Source of the DNA: CAWGGS01 sp963822095 | GTDB lineage: Bacteria > Desulfobacterota > Desulfobulbia > Desulfobulbales > Desulfocapsaceae | Assembly: GCA_963822095.1 (NCBI GenBank) | Contig: CAWGGS010000014.1 | Coordinates: 1-25,644 of the forward strand | DNA length: 25,644 nucleotides | Direction of reading: 5' to 3' | Part shown: piece after piece, positions 1 to 8,530 of the stretch | How positions within the stretch are numbered: the first letter of the stretch is position 1 | Layout: the number at the start of each line of letters is the position of its first letter | The notes under the pieces: model-generated | Databases searched by the model: none | What the model was told of the DNA's origin: nothing | What the model saw: the letters and a program-made list of their open reading frames with translations, nothing else | Position numbers and translations under genes: made by a program

Positions 1-1230
1 CAGCCCGATGGCATCCAGCAGTTGCCTGTCCCGGCTCTTCCGGACCTGCTGCAGGGTCGTGGGCACGTGTTGCGCCGGGAAAAACGGGGCGACCCCGGAG
101 GGCAGCGGAACAACCAGATCGGGCTTGATTCCCTTATGCCATATGGTTTTCCCTTTCGGCGTCAACCACTCCTCCACGGCCAACATTAGGGCCGAACCGT
201 CGGACAGGGGAAACTTCCGCAGCACCGTTCCCGTGCCGAAGGTCTTTGTTCCCAGCAACTTGGCCCGCCCATACGCCTGGAGAGCCCCCGCCACGATTTC
301 TGCAGCGCTGGCGGTACCGCCGTTAACCAGGCTCACCAGAGGGATATGCAGGGCAAGGCCCCCCTTTTGGACGGGAACGTTCTTAATTCGACCCTTGGCA
401 TTTTTTTCAAGCAGCACATTTCCATTTTGAAGGAACTGGCTGGCTGAAGAAATCGCAGTTTTCAGGAGACCGCCCGGATTGTTCCGCAGGTCCAGAATAA
501 TCCCCTTGGTTTTTTCCTTTTCGATCGCCTTGATTGTCTTTTTCAAATTTTTGGTGGTGATTTCACTGAATGCAGCGATCCGCAAATACACGATCCCGGT
601 GCCGGAGATGCGGTCCCAACTTACAGGATCCTCCGTGATATTGGCCCTTTTGAGGATAAATTTACGGACTTTCCCGGTGCTCGGATCCAGAATTCGGAGG
701 CTGACTTTGGTGCCCATGGGGCCGGTGATCTTTTTGACCACCTGTCTCAATCCGAGCCCCGCAATATCTTTACCGTCGACAGCGATAATTACATCGCCGG
801 ATTTTAGACCCACCTTTTGGGCTGGAGATCCGTCCAGGGGGGTGACGATCGTGACCTGATGGTTCTTCATCTTAATCTCGGCACCGATTCCCTTATATTC
901 GCCTTTTGTAAACTCTTCTTCCTGTTTAATCATATCCGGGGTGAGAAAGGTGCTGTGGTTGACATCACCAAGGGCGGCCACCATTCCACTGATGGCCCCA
1001 TACGTCAACCGGGTCCGTTTGACGGCCGCCTGATCGACATAATGCTCATGAATGGCATTCCAGGCTTCAGCCATCAATCCGAAATCGGATTTTGCACCCG
1101 CCGATATCCGCTGCGATGGGTAAGAAGTGCCGAAGGACTGCCATGCCAAGACAACTGCCGACACAAGGACCACCAAGATGCCCAGAAACAAGATCATGCC
1201 GAAACCGGGGCTTCTTTTCTTTGTGTTCAT
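1..1230 (-). CDS. S41 family C-terminal processing protease (CtpA/Prc-like), 3' end outside window
   Basis: The reading frame stays open from the ATG at 1230 to the window edge (410 codons), so the C-terminus is missing. A GAGAGG ribosome binding site lies just upstream. The product starts with a short basic stretch and one membrane segment (about residues 10-30), then a PDZ domain (about 110-190, with GIGAEI and the SPAQKVGLKSGDVI loop), then the S41 core. The serine box TASAAEIVAGAL puts the nucleophile at Ser308. In this family a lysine 25 residues later (FGKGTV) is the general base; here the stretch reads FGTGTV, so residue 333 is Thr. A lysine exists four residues earlier (Lys329). The LSDGSAL and EEWLTPKG motifs typical of the family follow. 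Expected role: periplasmic, membrane-anchored processing of protein C-termini. Family assignment is firm; activity is uncertain because of the missing lysine. Confidence 0.93.
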   Translation of the reverse strand, partial: MNTKKRSPGFGMILFLGILVVLVSAVVLAWQSFGTSYPSQRISAGAKSDFGLMAEAWNAIHEHYVDQAAVKRTRLTYGAISGMVAALGDVNHSTFLTPDMIKQEEEFTKGEYKGIGAEIKMKNHQVTIVTPLDGSPAQKVGLKSGDVIIAVDGKDIAGLGLRQVVKKITGPMGTKVSLRILDPSTGKVRKFILKRANITEDPVSWDRISGTGIVYLRIAAFSEITTKNLKKTIKAIEKEKTKGIILDLRNNPGGLLKTAISSASQFLQNGNVLLEKNAKGRIKNVPVQKGGLALHIPLVSLVNGGTASAAEIVAGALQAYGRAKLLGTKTFGTGTVLRKFPLSDGSALMLAVEEWLTPKGKTIWHKGIKPDLVVPLPSGVAPFFPAQHVPTTLQQVRKSRDRQLLDAIGL

Positions 1231-1412
1231 GTCACCATCCTCTCTGAGGGATTCTGATTGCTCATTTGAAACAGGTAAACTGGGTATATACCAGGCAACG
1301 GTTGTAGGCTAAAAAAATGTACTTGCAATAAAAATTGGCATGCCGTTATTCCTGGGTGGGGAGCGAGACCTCTGTTCCCTTGTAGACCGGCTCTAATTTT
1401 CGAAATATGAGA

Positions 1413-1922
1413 TTATCCAGTTTTAAGATGTTGGTTGGGTAACAGAGCTGCCTGAACCACTATTCCGACTGCAACTAAAGCGGCATAAAGAAGCACCTGA
1501 GATCCGGGGGTGATATTTAAAGATTGAACAATGAGGGTGGAGCCTGCGATCGACGACAATCCGATAAGTGCCCAGTCGAACATGGTATACAACAGGATCA
1601 CTCCCGCAATGCCCCCAATAAAACTGATTGCAGGTACCGTTGTGAAGCCAATTATATTGGCAAAATATGCAACAATGGTACTCCCGGCGGCAAAACCGGC
1701 CAAGCCGATTGCCAGAGTTTGAAAGAATATGGCGACCAAAACGCCAACCACCCCAAACAACAGCGCCATGAGCCAAGTCATCCACACGGGTTGTAACCCG
1801 AAATACAGTTGTGCCAACTGTAGCCCAGCCATAAAGCCAATGCCTCCGACAAAGAGCCAGAACAGTTTCCGCCCCAATGTCAAAAGCAGGAGACCTATGA
1901 TGATTTGGAGAATATCTACCAT
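1413..1922 (-). CDS. Polytopic membrane protein, DUF4203/TMEM198-like
   Basis: The 169-residue product is almost entirely hydrophobic, with about six to seven predicted membrane segments separated by very short loops, and small-residue-rich helices such as GLAGFAAGSTIVAYFA. This pattern resembles the DUF4203/TMEM198-like group of small bacterial membrane proteins, whose function is not established. No catalytic or binding motif can be seen. The start is the ATG at 1922; no strong ribosome binding site precedes it. The C-terminus (PNQHLKTG) is short and polar. The gene lies on the same strand as the S41 protease (183 bases away) and the universal stress protein, but the gaps are too large to claim an operon. 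Gene call likely; function unknown. Confidence 0.75.
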   Translation of the reverse strand: MVDILQIIIGLLLLTLGRKLFWLFVGGIGFMAGLQLAQLYFGLQPVWMTWLMALLFGVVGVLVAIFFQTLAIGLAGFAAGSTIVAYFANIIGFTTVPAISFIGGIAGVILLYTMFDWALIGLSSIAGSTLIVQSLNITPGSQVLLYAALVAVGIVVQAALLPNQHLKTG

Positions 1923-2144
1923 GGAAATGCTTTTTACATATGTCGGTTTATACCGGTCAAAAAAGTAACTACCTGTTGTTTAACACCAAAATAGTCTTCG
2001 TATCCAAGTTGATGTATTCATCTCACCGCCCTGCGGGGCGTCCGATAACAGCACCTATGCTGCGCCCACAACGTGTTGATATACTAAAATATGATCAGCA
2101 TCGTTGTCGCCTTGCCTCTGCACCGTTCTCGAACGCTCACGGAT

Positions 2145-2591
2145 TCAGGATACTTTAAAAGGATTCATGATCAGCACGGGACAATCCGCTTTCTGCAGCA
2201 CATGTTCCGCTACGTTTCCAAGAATGATTTTTTCTAATCCTTTAGCACCATGCGTACCGATTATGAGCAGATCTGCATTTTTATCCGCTGCAAATTTAAC
2301 AATCTGCTCTACTGGTTTGCCGTACACTACTTCTCCGTCACTCCCGGGACAAATCTCGTTCGATTCATTAACAAGGTTGACCATTCTCGTCTTGACCTCA
2401 TCATAAACTTTATCTTGATATTCCTGGGCATACGGTGATCCTACCATTGCATCTTCAGGATAGTCGGCAATTACATGCACGAACTCTATGGCAGCCTGAA
2501 GGCTTTCAGCCATATACAAGGCATATTCAGTCAGTTTTTTCGTGCTTTTGGTAAAATCGACGGGAACCACGATTTTTTCGATCTTTTTCAT
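2145..2591 (-). CDS. Universal stress protein (UspA family)
   Basis: A single UspA domain of 148 residues, starting MKKIEKIVVPVDF, which is the usual N-terminal strand with the conserved Asp of the nucleotide pocket. Near the C-terminus the sequence IIGTHGAKGLEKIILGN fits the ATP-binding pattern G-2x-G-9x-G, followed by Asn rather than the common Ser/Thr, then AEHVLQKADCPVLIM. Proteins of this family are cytoplasmic dimers that bind ATP or AMP and are induced by stress or growth arrest. A GTG nine bases upstream (2600) is an alternative start, but ATG at 2591 places the protein on the family's normal N-terminus. The gene stands alone, with a 566-base region upstream that must hold its promoter. 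Confidence 0.93.
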   Translation of the reverse strand: MKKIEKIVVPVDFTKSTKKLTEYALYMAESLQAAIEFVHVIADYPEDAMVGSPYAQEYQDKVYDEVKTRMVNLVNESNEICPGSDGEVVYGKPVEQIVKFAADKNADLLIIGTHGAKGLEKIILGNVAEHVLQKADCPVLIMNPFKVS

Positions 2592-3157
2592 TACGTTCAC
2601 TCTGTATAAATATTATGCTACATATTAAGCATGTTATGCCATGCCAGCTTCTTCGATGTTCGATATGGCAATAGTTAAAAGACCACACAATAAATATGCA
2701 TATTTAGAAAAGCCTCCTCTTTAGGTTTCTCATTTTTGGCATTTATTTTTCATCATCAATTTGAAATCTATGCATTGCGAGGAACACAGTAAAGGCGTTT
2801 GTCCAAACATTACACCATTGTAATAATAGTTAAAAATCAGCGTTTTATGATTCAACGCCTACCTCATTAGTGATTTAAGAAAATGTATAGATACTTAGGC
2901 CCTTTTCGTATGGGACCACGACTGGACGGGACAGAACTCTTCGGGACAGACCATTGTTTCAGTTGAGCTTTATGTATAGCCTGGCCCGACCCCCTCCAAA
3001 TCCACCCCCACCCAATCTTTTATATGGTTCATCCGACTCAAGCGTATTTTTCTATAACCCAAGGGGAGTGAGATCGTCGTTTGCGGGCGCATCACGGAGG
3101 CCCGCCTGGAGTAATTCTTTCAACTTTTCCAAAGTACGCAAAAACCGGATGAGCCTT
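2592..3157. other. Gene-free region upstream of the universal stress gene
   Basis: This 566-base stretch has no credible reading frame. The part nearest the stress gene (2592-2880) is AT-rich and should contain its promoter, but I see no convincing -35/-10 pair or known operator. Around 2837-2860 there is a weak inverted repeat (GCGTT and AACGC arms). The part from 3025 to 3106 carries one arm of the palindromic repeat described separately. The stretch 2985-3015 is unusually rich in C runs. Confidence 0.6.
3025..3106 (+). repeat. Palindromic repeat, copy A (single arm)
   Basis: The segment starts with TGGTTCATCCGACTCAAGCG, almost the same as the left end of copy C at 9264 (TGGTTCATCCGAATGAAGCG). 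It continues through AACCCAAGGGGAG to CACGGAGGCCCGCC, which resembles the arm of copy C ending CGCGGAGGCCCGGCGG. Only one arm is recognisable here and the strongly structured centre of copies B and C is missing. Seen by eye comparison; an alignment would be needed to fix the limits. Confidence 0.6.
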
Positions 3158-3796
3158 TTATATTTTATTCGTTGTTGCCAACTTAATACCCAAGCCAATA
3201 AACAGAGTCCCCAGTCCGCGATCCATCCAGCGCGATACTTTTCTGTTATTGCCGAGATATGATGTCAGCCGACCTCCAATAAGGATGAGAGGCGGTTCGA
3301 CAAGAGCTGCCACAGCAATGATAAGAAACCCATGAAGGAATAACTGCGCACTGACAGGTCCGGCACCTGCTACAGTGAATTGTGGGAGAAACGCGAGAAA
3401 AAACACAGCTACTTTCGGATTTAATACATCCACCAAGACACCCTGCTTGAATATTTTTACCATACTTGTTTGAGAGACGTGACCTTTGGTCGACATTAAA
3501 ACACCACTAGAGCGTAACGCTTGAATTCCAAGCCAAATGAGGTAGATCGCACCAACCCATTTAACCAGTGAAAAGGCAAACGCTGATGTGGCCAGAATAG
3601 CTGATAAGCCGAGGACTGCAAAAATTATATGAATAAATGCGCCAAACCATACACCAAACATAGCGGAAAAACCGGAAGCAATACCTCTTCTTGCTGTTTG
3701 TCCGAGAACAAAAGCCATATCAGGCCCTGGAGTCAAATTTAATAAAAAGGCTGCTGTAAAGAAACTGGCCCAGTGTGCAAAAGTATAATCAAACAT
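3158..3796 (-). CDS. LysE/RhtB family amino-acid exporter
   Basis: A 212-residue integral membrane protein of the LysE/RhtB superfamily, which exports amino acids or their derivatives across the inner membrane. The N-terminal signature is clear: NLTPGPDMAFVLGQTARRGIASGFSAMFGVWFGAFIHI, with the typical PGPD turn after the first membrane segment. About six membrane helices follow, and the mid-protein segment LNPKVAVFFLAFLPQF is another family hallmark. Length is normal (about 200-215). An in-frame ATG at 3805 lies directly on the AAAAAGGG ribosome binding site; the ATG at 3796 has a proper 9-base spacing from it and is therefore preferred. Substrate cannot be told from sequence. The downstream neighbour on the same strand is more than 500 bases away, so it is probably monocistronic. 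Confidence 0.93.
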   Translation of the reverse strand: MFDYTFAHWASFFTAAFLLNLTPGPDMAFVLGQTARRGIASGFSAMFGVWFGAFIHIIFAVLGLSAILATSAFAFSLVKWVGAIYLIWLGIQALRSSGVLMSTKGHVSQTSMVKIFKQGVLVDVLNPKVAVFFLAFLPQFTVAGAGPVSAQLFLHGFLIIAVAALVEPPLILIGGRLTSYLGNNRKVSRWMDRGLGTLFIGLGIKLATTNKI

Positions 3797-3877
3797 TGTA
3801 TACATCCCTTTTTGTGTTAAAAATGTAGTATTCCACTTTCAAATGCAAAATCTTACCTACGGGGCCGCGAAGCGGTC

Positions 3878-3903
3878 TAACACAACGCTTTTGCTATGTG
3901 TTA
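3878..3903. repeat. Short inverted repeat at the end of the GNAT remnant
   Basis: TAACACA (3878-3884) and TGTGTTA (3897-3903) form a perfect 7-bp stem around a 12-base loop, overlapping the stop codon of the acetyltransferase remnant. Just beside it, CCGCGAAGCGG at 3865-3875 can form a second small stem. It may be a weak terminator. It superficially resembles the end of an integron attC site but is too short to be one. Confidence 0.35.
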
Positions 3904-4217
3904 TTTTGACGATTGATACTGTAGTAATTGTTAATCAGATCATCAAACTGACGTTCATCTACTCGATAACCGAGCCATTCAGATTTTGGTGTTGCCCAGA
4001 GTGAATCATAAAAATCGATAGCTGGTTTGTTCCAATCTAGAACACTCCATTTGAAGCGTCCACATTGGTTTTCTTTGACAATTCTAGCTTGTTCTCGGAA
4101 AAGAGCTTTACCTGCATCAAGACCTTTTGAAGCACGTGTAACGTAAAGATCCTCAAGATATAAACCATTTTTAGCTTGCCATGTAGACCCGGGTTCGACA
4201 GTCACAGGCAAACACAA
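3894..4217 (-). pseudogene. GNAT acetyltransferase remnant, N-terminus lost
   Basis: The fragment KNGLYLEDLYVTRASKG, then GKALFREQARIVKENQCGR, FKWSVLDWNKPAIDFYDSL and KSEWLGYRV is the C-terminal two thirds of a diamine-acetyltransferase-like GNAT protein. Intact relatives carry about 50 more residues at the N-terminus, and in this frame a stop codon (TAA) lies a few codons upstream of the only possible start, a TTG at 4217. The acetyl-CoA loop, normally close to RGKGIGKAL, reads SKGLDAGKAL, and the SLGA turn reads SLWA. Loss of the N-terminus plus damage to the cofactor loop makes a working enzyme unlikely. The adjacent palindromic repeat (from 4270) may mark the rearrangement that removed the front. 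I favour pseudogene over a small functional gene. Confidence 0.75.
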
Positions 4218-4580
4218 ACGCGAATATTATGCAATATCCAACACATGCGGATATCGATAAAAAGGGCGTTATAGGCTCTAATGAGGCTGATTTTTAAAGC
4301 AATAAATTCTGGTTCTTCCGGATTAAGAGTACGTATCTATAACGCGGGTAGCGGAGGGCATCTCTGAAGGACGCCTCGCGAAGGCCCGGAGGGGTGCGGA
4401 CAGGACGTCCGCACCTGACAGCAGGCCAGGGACGGCCTGTCTGTCAGGTGCGGTGTACCGGCGATGAGGCCGCCTGAACTGATGAAAAATCCGGGCTGAC
4501 CGCCTCGACTCTTGAAATATGCAAGATAAAAACACGTCACTACATTTTCAACTGTCATCAATTCGGTTCATCGCTTCAGA
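4218..4580. other. Gene-free region holding repeat copy B
   Basis: No coding sequence is supported in these 363 bases; the open frames over the GC-rich part arise from the repeat. The region contains repeat copy B (4270-4473) followed by about 100 bases of AT-rich sequence up to the stop codon of the outer-membrane barrel gene. I see no clear terminator for that gene. Confidence 0.6.
4270..4473 (+). repeat. Palindromic repeat, copy B (partial, inverted relative to copy C)
   Basis: From TGGTTCTTCCGGATTAAGAG at 4310 to GATGAGGCCGC at 4473 the sequence matches the reverse complement of 9344-9535; weaker similarity continues outward to 4270. About 46 bases in the core are identical between copies. 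The core folds into two tight hairpins: GTGCGGAC/GTCCGCAC (4394-4414, 5-base loop), and CTGACAG-CAGGCC/GGCCTG-CTGTCAG (4415-4447, 6-base loop). Copy B lacks the second arm that copy C has, and also lacks a 20-odd base stretch found in copy C. Confidence 0.82.
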
Positions 4581-5510
4581 TCAAAAAGTATAGCTCACCA
4601 GAAACTGTCCGTAATCGCCTTCCATGCGGTGTGTATGATCAAGGTCATGGAGCCATTTGACGATCAGAGAGAGTTTGCCCCCTCCAAAGTCGGGCATCCA
4701 AAAAAGGGCCGGCCCGAGGCCCAGGGCCTCACCCTCAAAGTCTCCCAGCTTTGCACCGCTGCCGCTGTCGCCCGACACTTGTCTGTAGTAATATCCCTGC
4801 ACACCCAGTGCGAAATTTTTCGCGAGGAATTGGTTCACCATGAAATCCAGGTGGAACTCGTTGCCCGACTGGTAGTCGGTGTCGGTGTTCTTGGTGTTGA
4901 ACATGATACCGGGTATAATGGAGATTTCGGTGCCGGTCTTTGTAGACAGCCAGGTCATGGCCAAAGAGGTATCGAATCCCCAGTAGTTCCTGCCCACGTT
5001 TGCAAGGTTGCCGGTACTGTAGCCACCGGTCGGGATAAATACCGTTTCAGCAACCTTAAAGTGGAAATCGCCGGTTTTCCAATAGAGCGCAGGCACGATC
5101 ATCGAATCGCCGAAATTGCTGCTGCTATCGGAATCGTTGCGGGATCCGAGAGTCGTATCAATACCTGCTTTAGTATGGACATACCCAACCGGGACGGCAC
5201 CCCCTATCTGAAACCGGCCACCGAGCAGAGGCTTTTCAAGGGTATAGAACCCGCCTACATAATCGTAGACGGCATCGGCTTTCACTTCCAGATGTACATG
5301 GCCCCGGAGTACGGCCTTGCTTGCCTTCGCATTTAAAAAAAGCATCTGGTTGAACATCATAAAACCGGGCTCTGGAGCAATTGCTACGGCAAAGGTTCCG
5401 GATGCCCCGGGAAAATAGTAGCTTGATGCGCCTTCGGTGGCCCGGGCCGTTTGCTGCCCCATCAACAGACAGCACGCAACTATTTGGAGAGTAAATAGCA
5501 CTCGCTTCAT
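4581..5510 (-). CDS. Outer-membrane beta-barrel, MetA-pathway/phenol-degradation transporter type
   Basis: This 309-residue protein begins with a signal peptide (MKRVLFTLQIVACCLLMGQQ, cut probably after TARA) and continues as alternating amphipathic strands rich in aromatic and glycine residues. It ends VSYTF, with the terminal Phe typical of outer-membrane barrels recognised by the Bam machinery. The start EGASSYYFPGASGTFAVAIAPEPGFMM and the general layout match the family named putative MetA-pathway of phenol degradation (Pfam Phenol_MetA_deg), whose members are thought to be uptake channels for hydrophobic or aromatic compounds. A GGAGG ribosome binding site lies 9 bases before the ATG. 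It follows the phosphoesterase lipoprotein gene by 101 bases on the same strand, so the two are probably co-transcribed. The actual substrate is unknown. Confidence 0.88.
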   Translation of the reverse strand: MKRVLFTLQIVACCLLMGQQTARATEGASSYYFPGASGTFAVAIAPEPGFMMFNQMLFLNAKASKAVLRGHVHLEVKADAVYDYVGGFYTLEKPLLGGRFQIGGAVPVGYVHTKAGIDTTLGSRNDSDSSSNFGDSMIVPALYWKTGDFHFKVAETVFIPTGGYSTGNLANVGRNYWGFDTSLAMTWLSTKTGTEISIIPGIMFNTKNTDTDYQSGNEFHLDFMVNQFLAKNFALGVQGYYYRQVSGDSGSGAKLGDFEGEALGLGPALFWMPDFGGGKLSLIVKWLHDLDHTHRMEGDYGQFLVSYTF

Positions 5511-5611
5511 TGTTCATATCCTCCAGTAAAAGATTTATACTGCAGTGTCCATCTCGGCAACTCCGATGACTTTTTACGAAAGCATCATGAATGGCTGTAT
5601 TTGAGTCTCTT

Positions 5612-8530
5612 TCAAAGACTGCTCCGGTAGCGCTCAAGGAGTTCCTTGCGGTTCTTGCGCAGATCCATTCCCGTTGGCTCGGCGGGATAGGGTTTGTCGC
5701 CCATCAGCCCTTTCCAGAGAATACGGTTGTATTCCGCAAAATCAAAGCGATCTTCCGAGGTGAAGTCCATCCCCTCCGTAACCTGTGCCCAGTACATGGC
5801 ATTGTGCGTTGACTTCGGCACGATAAGGCCGGCCTGCTTAGGAGGTAACGGCAGTGTCGAACCATAAAGAATTGCCGCGGGAACAGCTGTGAAGGTCCAT
5901 GGTTTCGGGGTCGTGGTAAATATATCGGCCATGGGCCGTGCAAGGGCATCATTCATGTTCATCGGCGGAAGGCCGAGAACTTCTTCAATCGTTCGCAGAT
6001 AATTAATGGTGTTATACTGCGAGGAGACCAGCGCGCCTTGTTTCACATAGGCTCCTGCCACAAAGGCAATGGTCCGGTGCGAATCAACGTGGTCACCGCC
6101 GTCCTGTGCGTCGTCTTCAATAACAAAGATCAGCGTGTCGCCTGCGTACCTGCTTTTTGATATCTTCTCAACCAGCATACCGACCGCATAGTCATTGTCC
6201 GCCTGCTGGAGCTCCGGTGTATTCACGCCATGGGTAGCTGTCGCATAGTCTCCTGTGTGATCATGCATAAAACGAATGAGGGTCAGAGCTGGAAGCTCCT
6301 CCCCCCCGGCTGGGGCGTATTTTTGGTCAAACTCTCGCTCCCACTCTTTGAAACGGAAATAATCCGGAAAGGCATTATCAAACCCGCGGAAGTACGGATC
6401 GGTATACGGGGCAAGGGCCACACTGGTCGGGTAAGCCACTACGGTGCCCGTTAACGCAGGCATGGGTTCCAGGCTGATGCTGTAGGGGGAGGTCTGTGGG
6501 AATGCATAGCGGGTTACGTCTATAAAGAAACCATAGTTGCGCACAGAGAGTTTTTTCCGCAGCGCAGCATCCCATATGTAGCCGGTATTAATTTCATTAT
6601 CCGGTCCATCGGGGGCGGCCACGTTGGTCTGTCCCGGCAGCAGATCCGGATCATCCGGCATAAGGGGGTTGGCAGCCCGCCGCTCGGCAAGGGTGGGATA
6701 GGCAACGTTCACATTGCGGTTCGTCCCCTCGCTGTCCAGGCTGAGACCACGGAACGCGTAGGCCACCGGGTATTGGCGCTCTATCACGTCGGGGGCGCGT
6801 GCCGAGGTAGTCCACGGCCAGCCGTCATTGCTGGTTTCGGCCGTGGCGTAGAAATTGTCGAGTGTGACGAAGGTTCGAGCCAGGTTATGCAGATTGGGGG
6901 TGAGCGACTCTCCAAACTCAGTCAGATGGGGGTCGCCATTGCCGATTTCCAGATCACCCAGAACCTGATCGTAGGTCCGGTTCTCCTTGATGATATAGAT
7001 AACATGGCGGACACCCCGACGTACGGCCGCCATGACAGCAGCATCCCCTGCGCTCTCGGTATGAGAAAACCGGTTGTTGGTGGCTACCTGCGCGGTCAGA
7101 GTCGTGAGCTGTGCTGCTTCGGGACGTGGAAAGGTTTGAAGGCCGGCTTTGGTCAGCTGGGGATTATACTGATTCGACAACCAGCCATTTGTATGTGACG
7201 GCGGACCGTAGCTATAGCGGAGGCCGGGGTTCGGCCCCGTCGGTGACTTGGCATTGGCCACATACACCATCTTGCCGTCACCACTGAAGCTCACGGAGTT
7301 CGGGTACCAGCCCGTCGGAATGAGTCCGACCACCCGGCTGCGGCCCGTGGTTCCCCCCAGCTCAACCACGGCGACACAATTCAGATTGCCATTGGTCACG
7401 TAGAGTTGCCTCTCATCCGGTGTGAGCGTTACGCTGTTGGGATTAGCACCGGTATAGTTGTCAAGTGATTCAGGCAGTTGTGCTGCAGGGGCGATTACCG
7501 GTATGGTTTCGATTATCGTGTTCGTCGCCGTGTCGATCACATCAACCGTATCCGATTGGTCTTCGACGACATACAGGAGCGACTGGGCTTTGTTCAGTGT
7601 CATCTTGTTTGGTTGACCTTTCACGTGGATCCGCGCCCTCACCTTCGGCACCGGCCCTCCGTTCAGATTCACTGTTACGATCTCGCGATCGCGAATGCTG
7701 GATACATACGCTGTCGTGCTGGCTCCAACACCCTTCACAACCACCCAGAAGGGATATTCGCCACCCGGTATCCCCGCCTTGGCAATATCGATCTTGCCAG
7801 GGCGCAGATCAAGTTCCCTCCTCTTGGACCAGTGGCCCAGGCCGCCATTGAAGACCGTTATCGAGTCGTTGTAGTAATTAACGACCACCAATGTCTTCCC
7901 ATCACCCGAAATCGCCACTCCGGCGGCGCATGGCTTCACTCCGACCTGCAGGTTAATCGAGCCTGCTCCGACATCGGACAGCCCGACCAGGCCATTACCC
8001 GTCCCGTTGTGGTCCAAGGGAAGTGGAGCTCCGCTTTCCTCCCACCGTCCGGCAGAGTTCAGGGAAAAGATATGGATATTGTCATCACTGCCCCCGGAGA
8101 CATAGAAGGCCTTACCGGATGGATCAAAGACCATCCCGCTATAGGTGTTGGGGATCTGCACTACCTGCTTCTTGACCGGCGTGGATGTCGAAATATCGTA
8201 GATAAACACATACTCATTTGAGTCCGACCGGCTCGGTATGGGAGTACTGGTATCATAGACCCGGTTATACCCGCTCGTCAGAACCAGCAGGGTCCTGTGA
8301 TCTGGGCTCACCACCGTCGTAACCGCCTGACCGGCCAGCCAGTCCGGCTTATCGGCCAGATCAGGGTTCAGCGTTTCGAACCGGGAATGCTGCGGGGCAA
8401 GCGGTGTAATCTGTTGCCCCATATTGGGGAGGAACTGGGTTGGGATACCACCATTGCCGGCGCCACTACACCCACAGAGAAGAAGGGGGAATAAGGCCAG
8501 AGCAAGAGCAAGCCGTTTGATTGATCGCAT
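5612..8530 (-). CDS. Lipoprotein with YVTN/YncE-like beta-propeller and phosphoesterase-family domain
   Basis: The 972-residue product starts with a lipoprotein signal ending LLLCGC, so the mature N-terminus is a lipid-anchored Cys at about residue 21. Residues about 60-440 form a beta-propeller of YVTN/YncE type, with repeated strands such as LYVVEDQSDTVDVIDTATN, LYVTNGNLNCVAVVEL and MVYVANAKSPTG. From about residue 515 a phosphoesterase domain (Pfam PF04185, phospholipase C/acid phosphatase group) starts with HVIYIIKENRTYDQVLGD. It continues with TPNLHNLARTFVTLDNFY, and the metal-site region is IFVIEDDAQDGGDHVDSHR. The Thr of NRTYDQ is the usual nucleophile position in alkaline-phosphatase-superfamily members. 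The protein should sit in the periplasm or on the cell surface and hydrolyse a phosphoester, substrate unknown. Start: ATG with a GGAGG site 5 bases upstream. It is the first gene of a pair with the outer-membrane barrel. A large open frame opposite to it is its shadow. Confidence 0.92.
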   Translation of the reverse strand: MRSIKRLALALALFPLLLCGCSGAGNGGIPTQFLPNMGQQITPLAPQHSRFETLNPDLADKPDWLAGQAVTTVVSPDHRTLLVLTSGYNRVYDTSTPIPSRSDSNEYVFIYDISTSTPVKKQVVQIPNTYSGMVFDPSGKAFYVSGGSDDNIHIFSLNSAGRWEESGAPLPLDHNGTGNGLVGLSDVGAGSINLQVGVKPCAAGVAISGDGKTLVVVNYYNDSITVFNGGLGHWSKRRELDLRPGKIDIAKAGIPGGEYPFWVVVKGVGASTTAYVSSIRDREIVTVNLNGGPVPKVRARIHVKGQPNKMTLNKAQSLLYVVEDQSDTVDVIDTATNTIIETIPVIAPAAQLPESLDNYTGANPNSVTLTPDERQLYVTNGNLNCVAVVELGGTTGRSRVVGLIPTGWYPNSVSFSGDGKMVYVANAKSPTGPNPGLRYSYGPPSHTNGWLSNQYNPQLTKAGLQTFPRPEAAQLTTLTAQVATNNRFSHTESAGDAAVMAAVRRGVRHVIYIIKENRTYDQVLGDLEIGNGDPHLTEFGESLTPNLHNLARTFVTLDNFYATAETSNDGWPWTTSARAPDVIERQYPVAYAFRGLSLDSEGTNRNVNVAYPTLAERRAANPLMPDDPDLLPGQTNVAAPDGPDNEINTGYIWDAALRKKLSVRNYGFFIDVTRYAFPQTSPYSISLEPMPALTGTVVAYPTSVALAPYTDPYFRGFDNAFPDYFRFKEWEREFDQKYAPAGGEELPALTLIRFMHDHTGDYATATHGVNTPELQQADNDYAVGMLVEKISKSRYAGDTLIFVIEDDAQDGGDHVDSHRTIAFVAGAYVKQGALVSSQYNTINYLRTIEEVLGLPPMNMNDALARPMADIFTTTPKPWTFTAVPAAILYGSTLPLPPKQAGLIVPKSTHNAMYWAQVTEGMDFTSEDRFDFAEYNRILWKGLMGDKPYPAEPTGMDLRKNRKELLERYRSSL

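Noticed and set aside
3861..3903. Integron attC-like site (TCTAAC and GTTAGAC-type motif beside a CCGCTTCGCGG hairpin) after the GNAT remnant
   Set aside because: Only one side of the core sites is present, the inverted repeat spans 26 bases against at least about 57 for attC, and no integrase or second cassette is visible.
4629..5336. 235-codon open frame on the plus strand
   Set aside because: It is antisense to the outer-membrane barrel gene, whose signal peptide, strands and terminal Phe are convincing.
7478..8221. 247-codon open frame on the plus strand
   Set aside because: It lies entirely antisense to the beta-propeller part of the lipoprotein gene, lacks domain features and arises from the GC-rich codon pattern.
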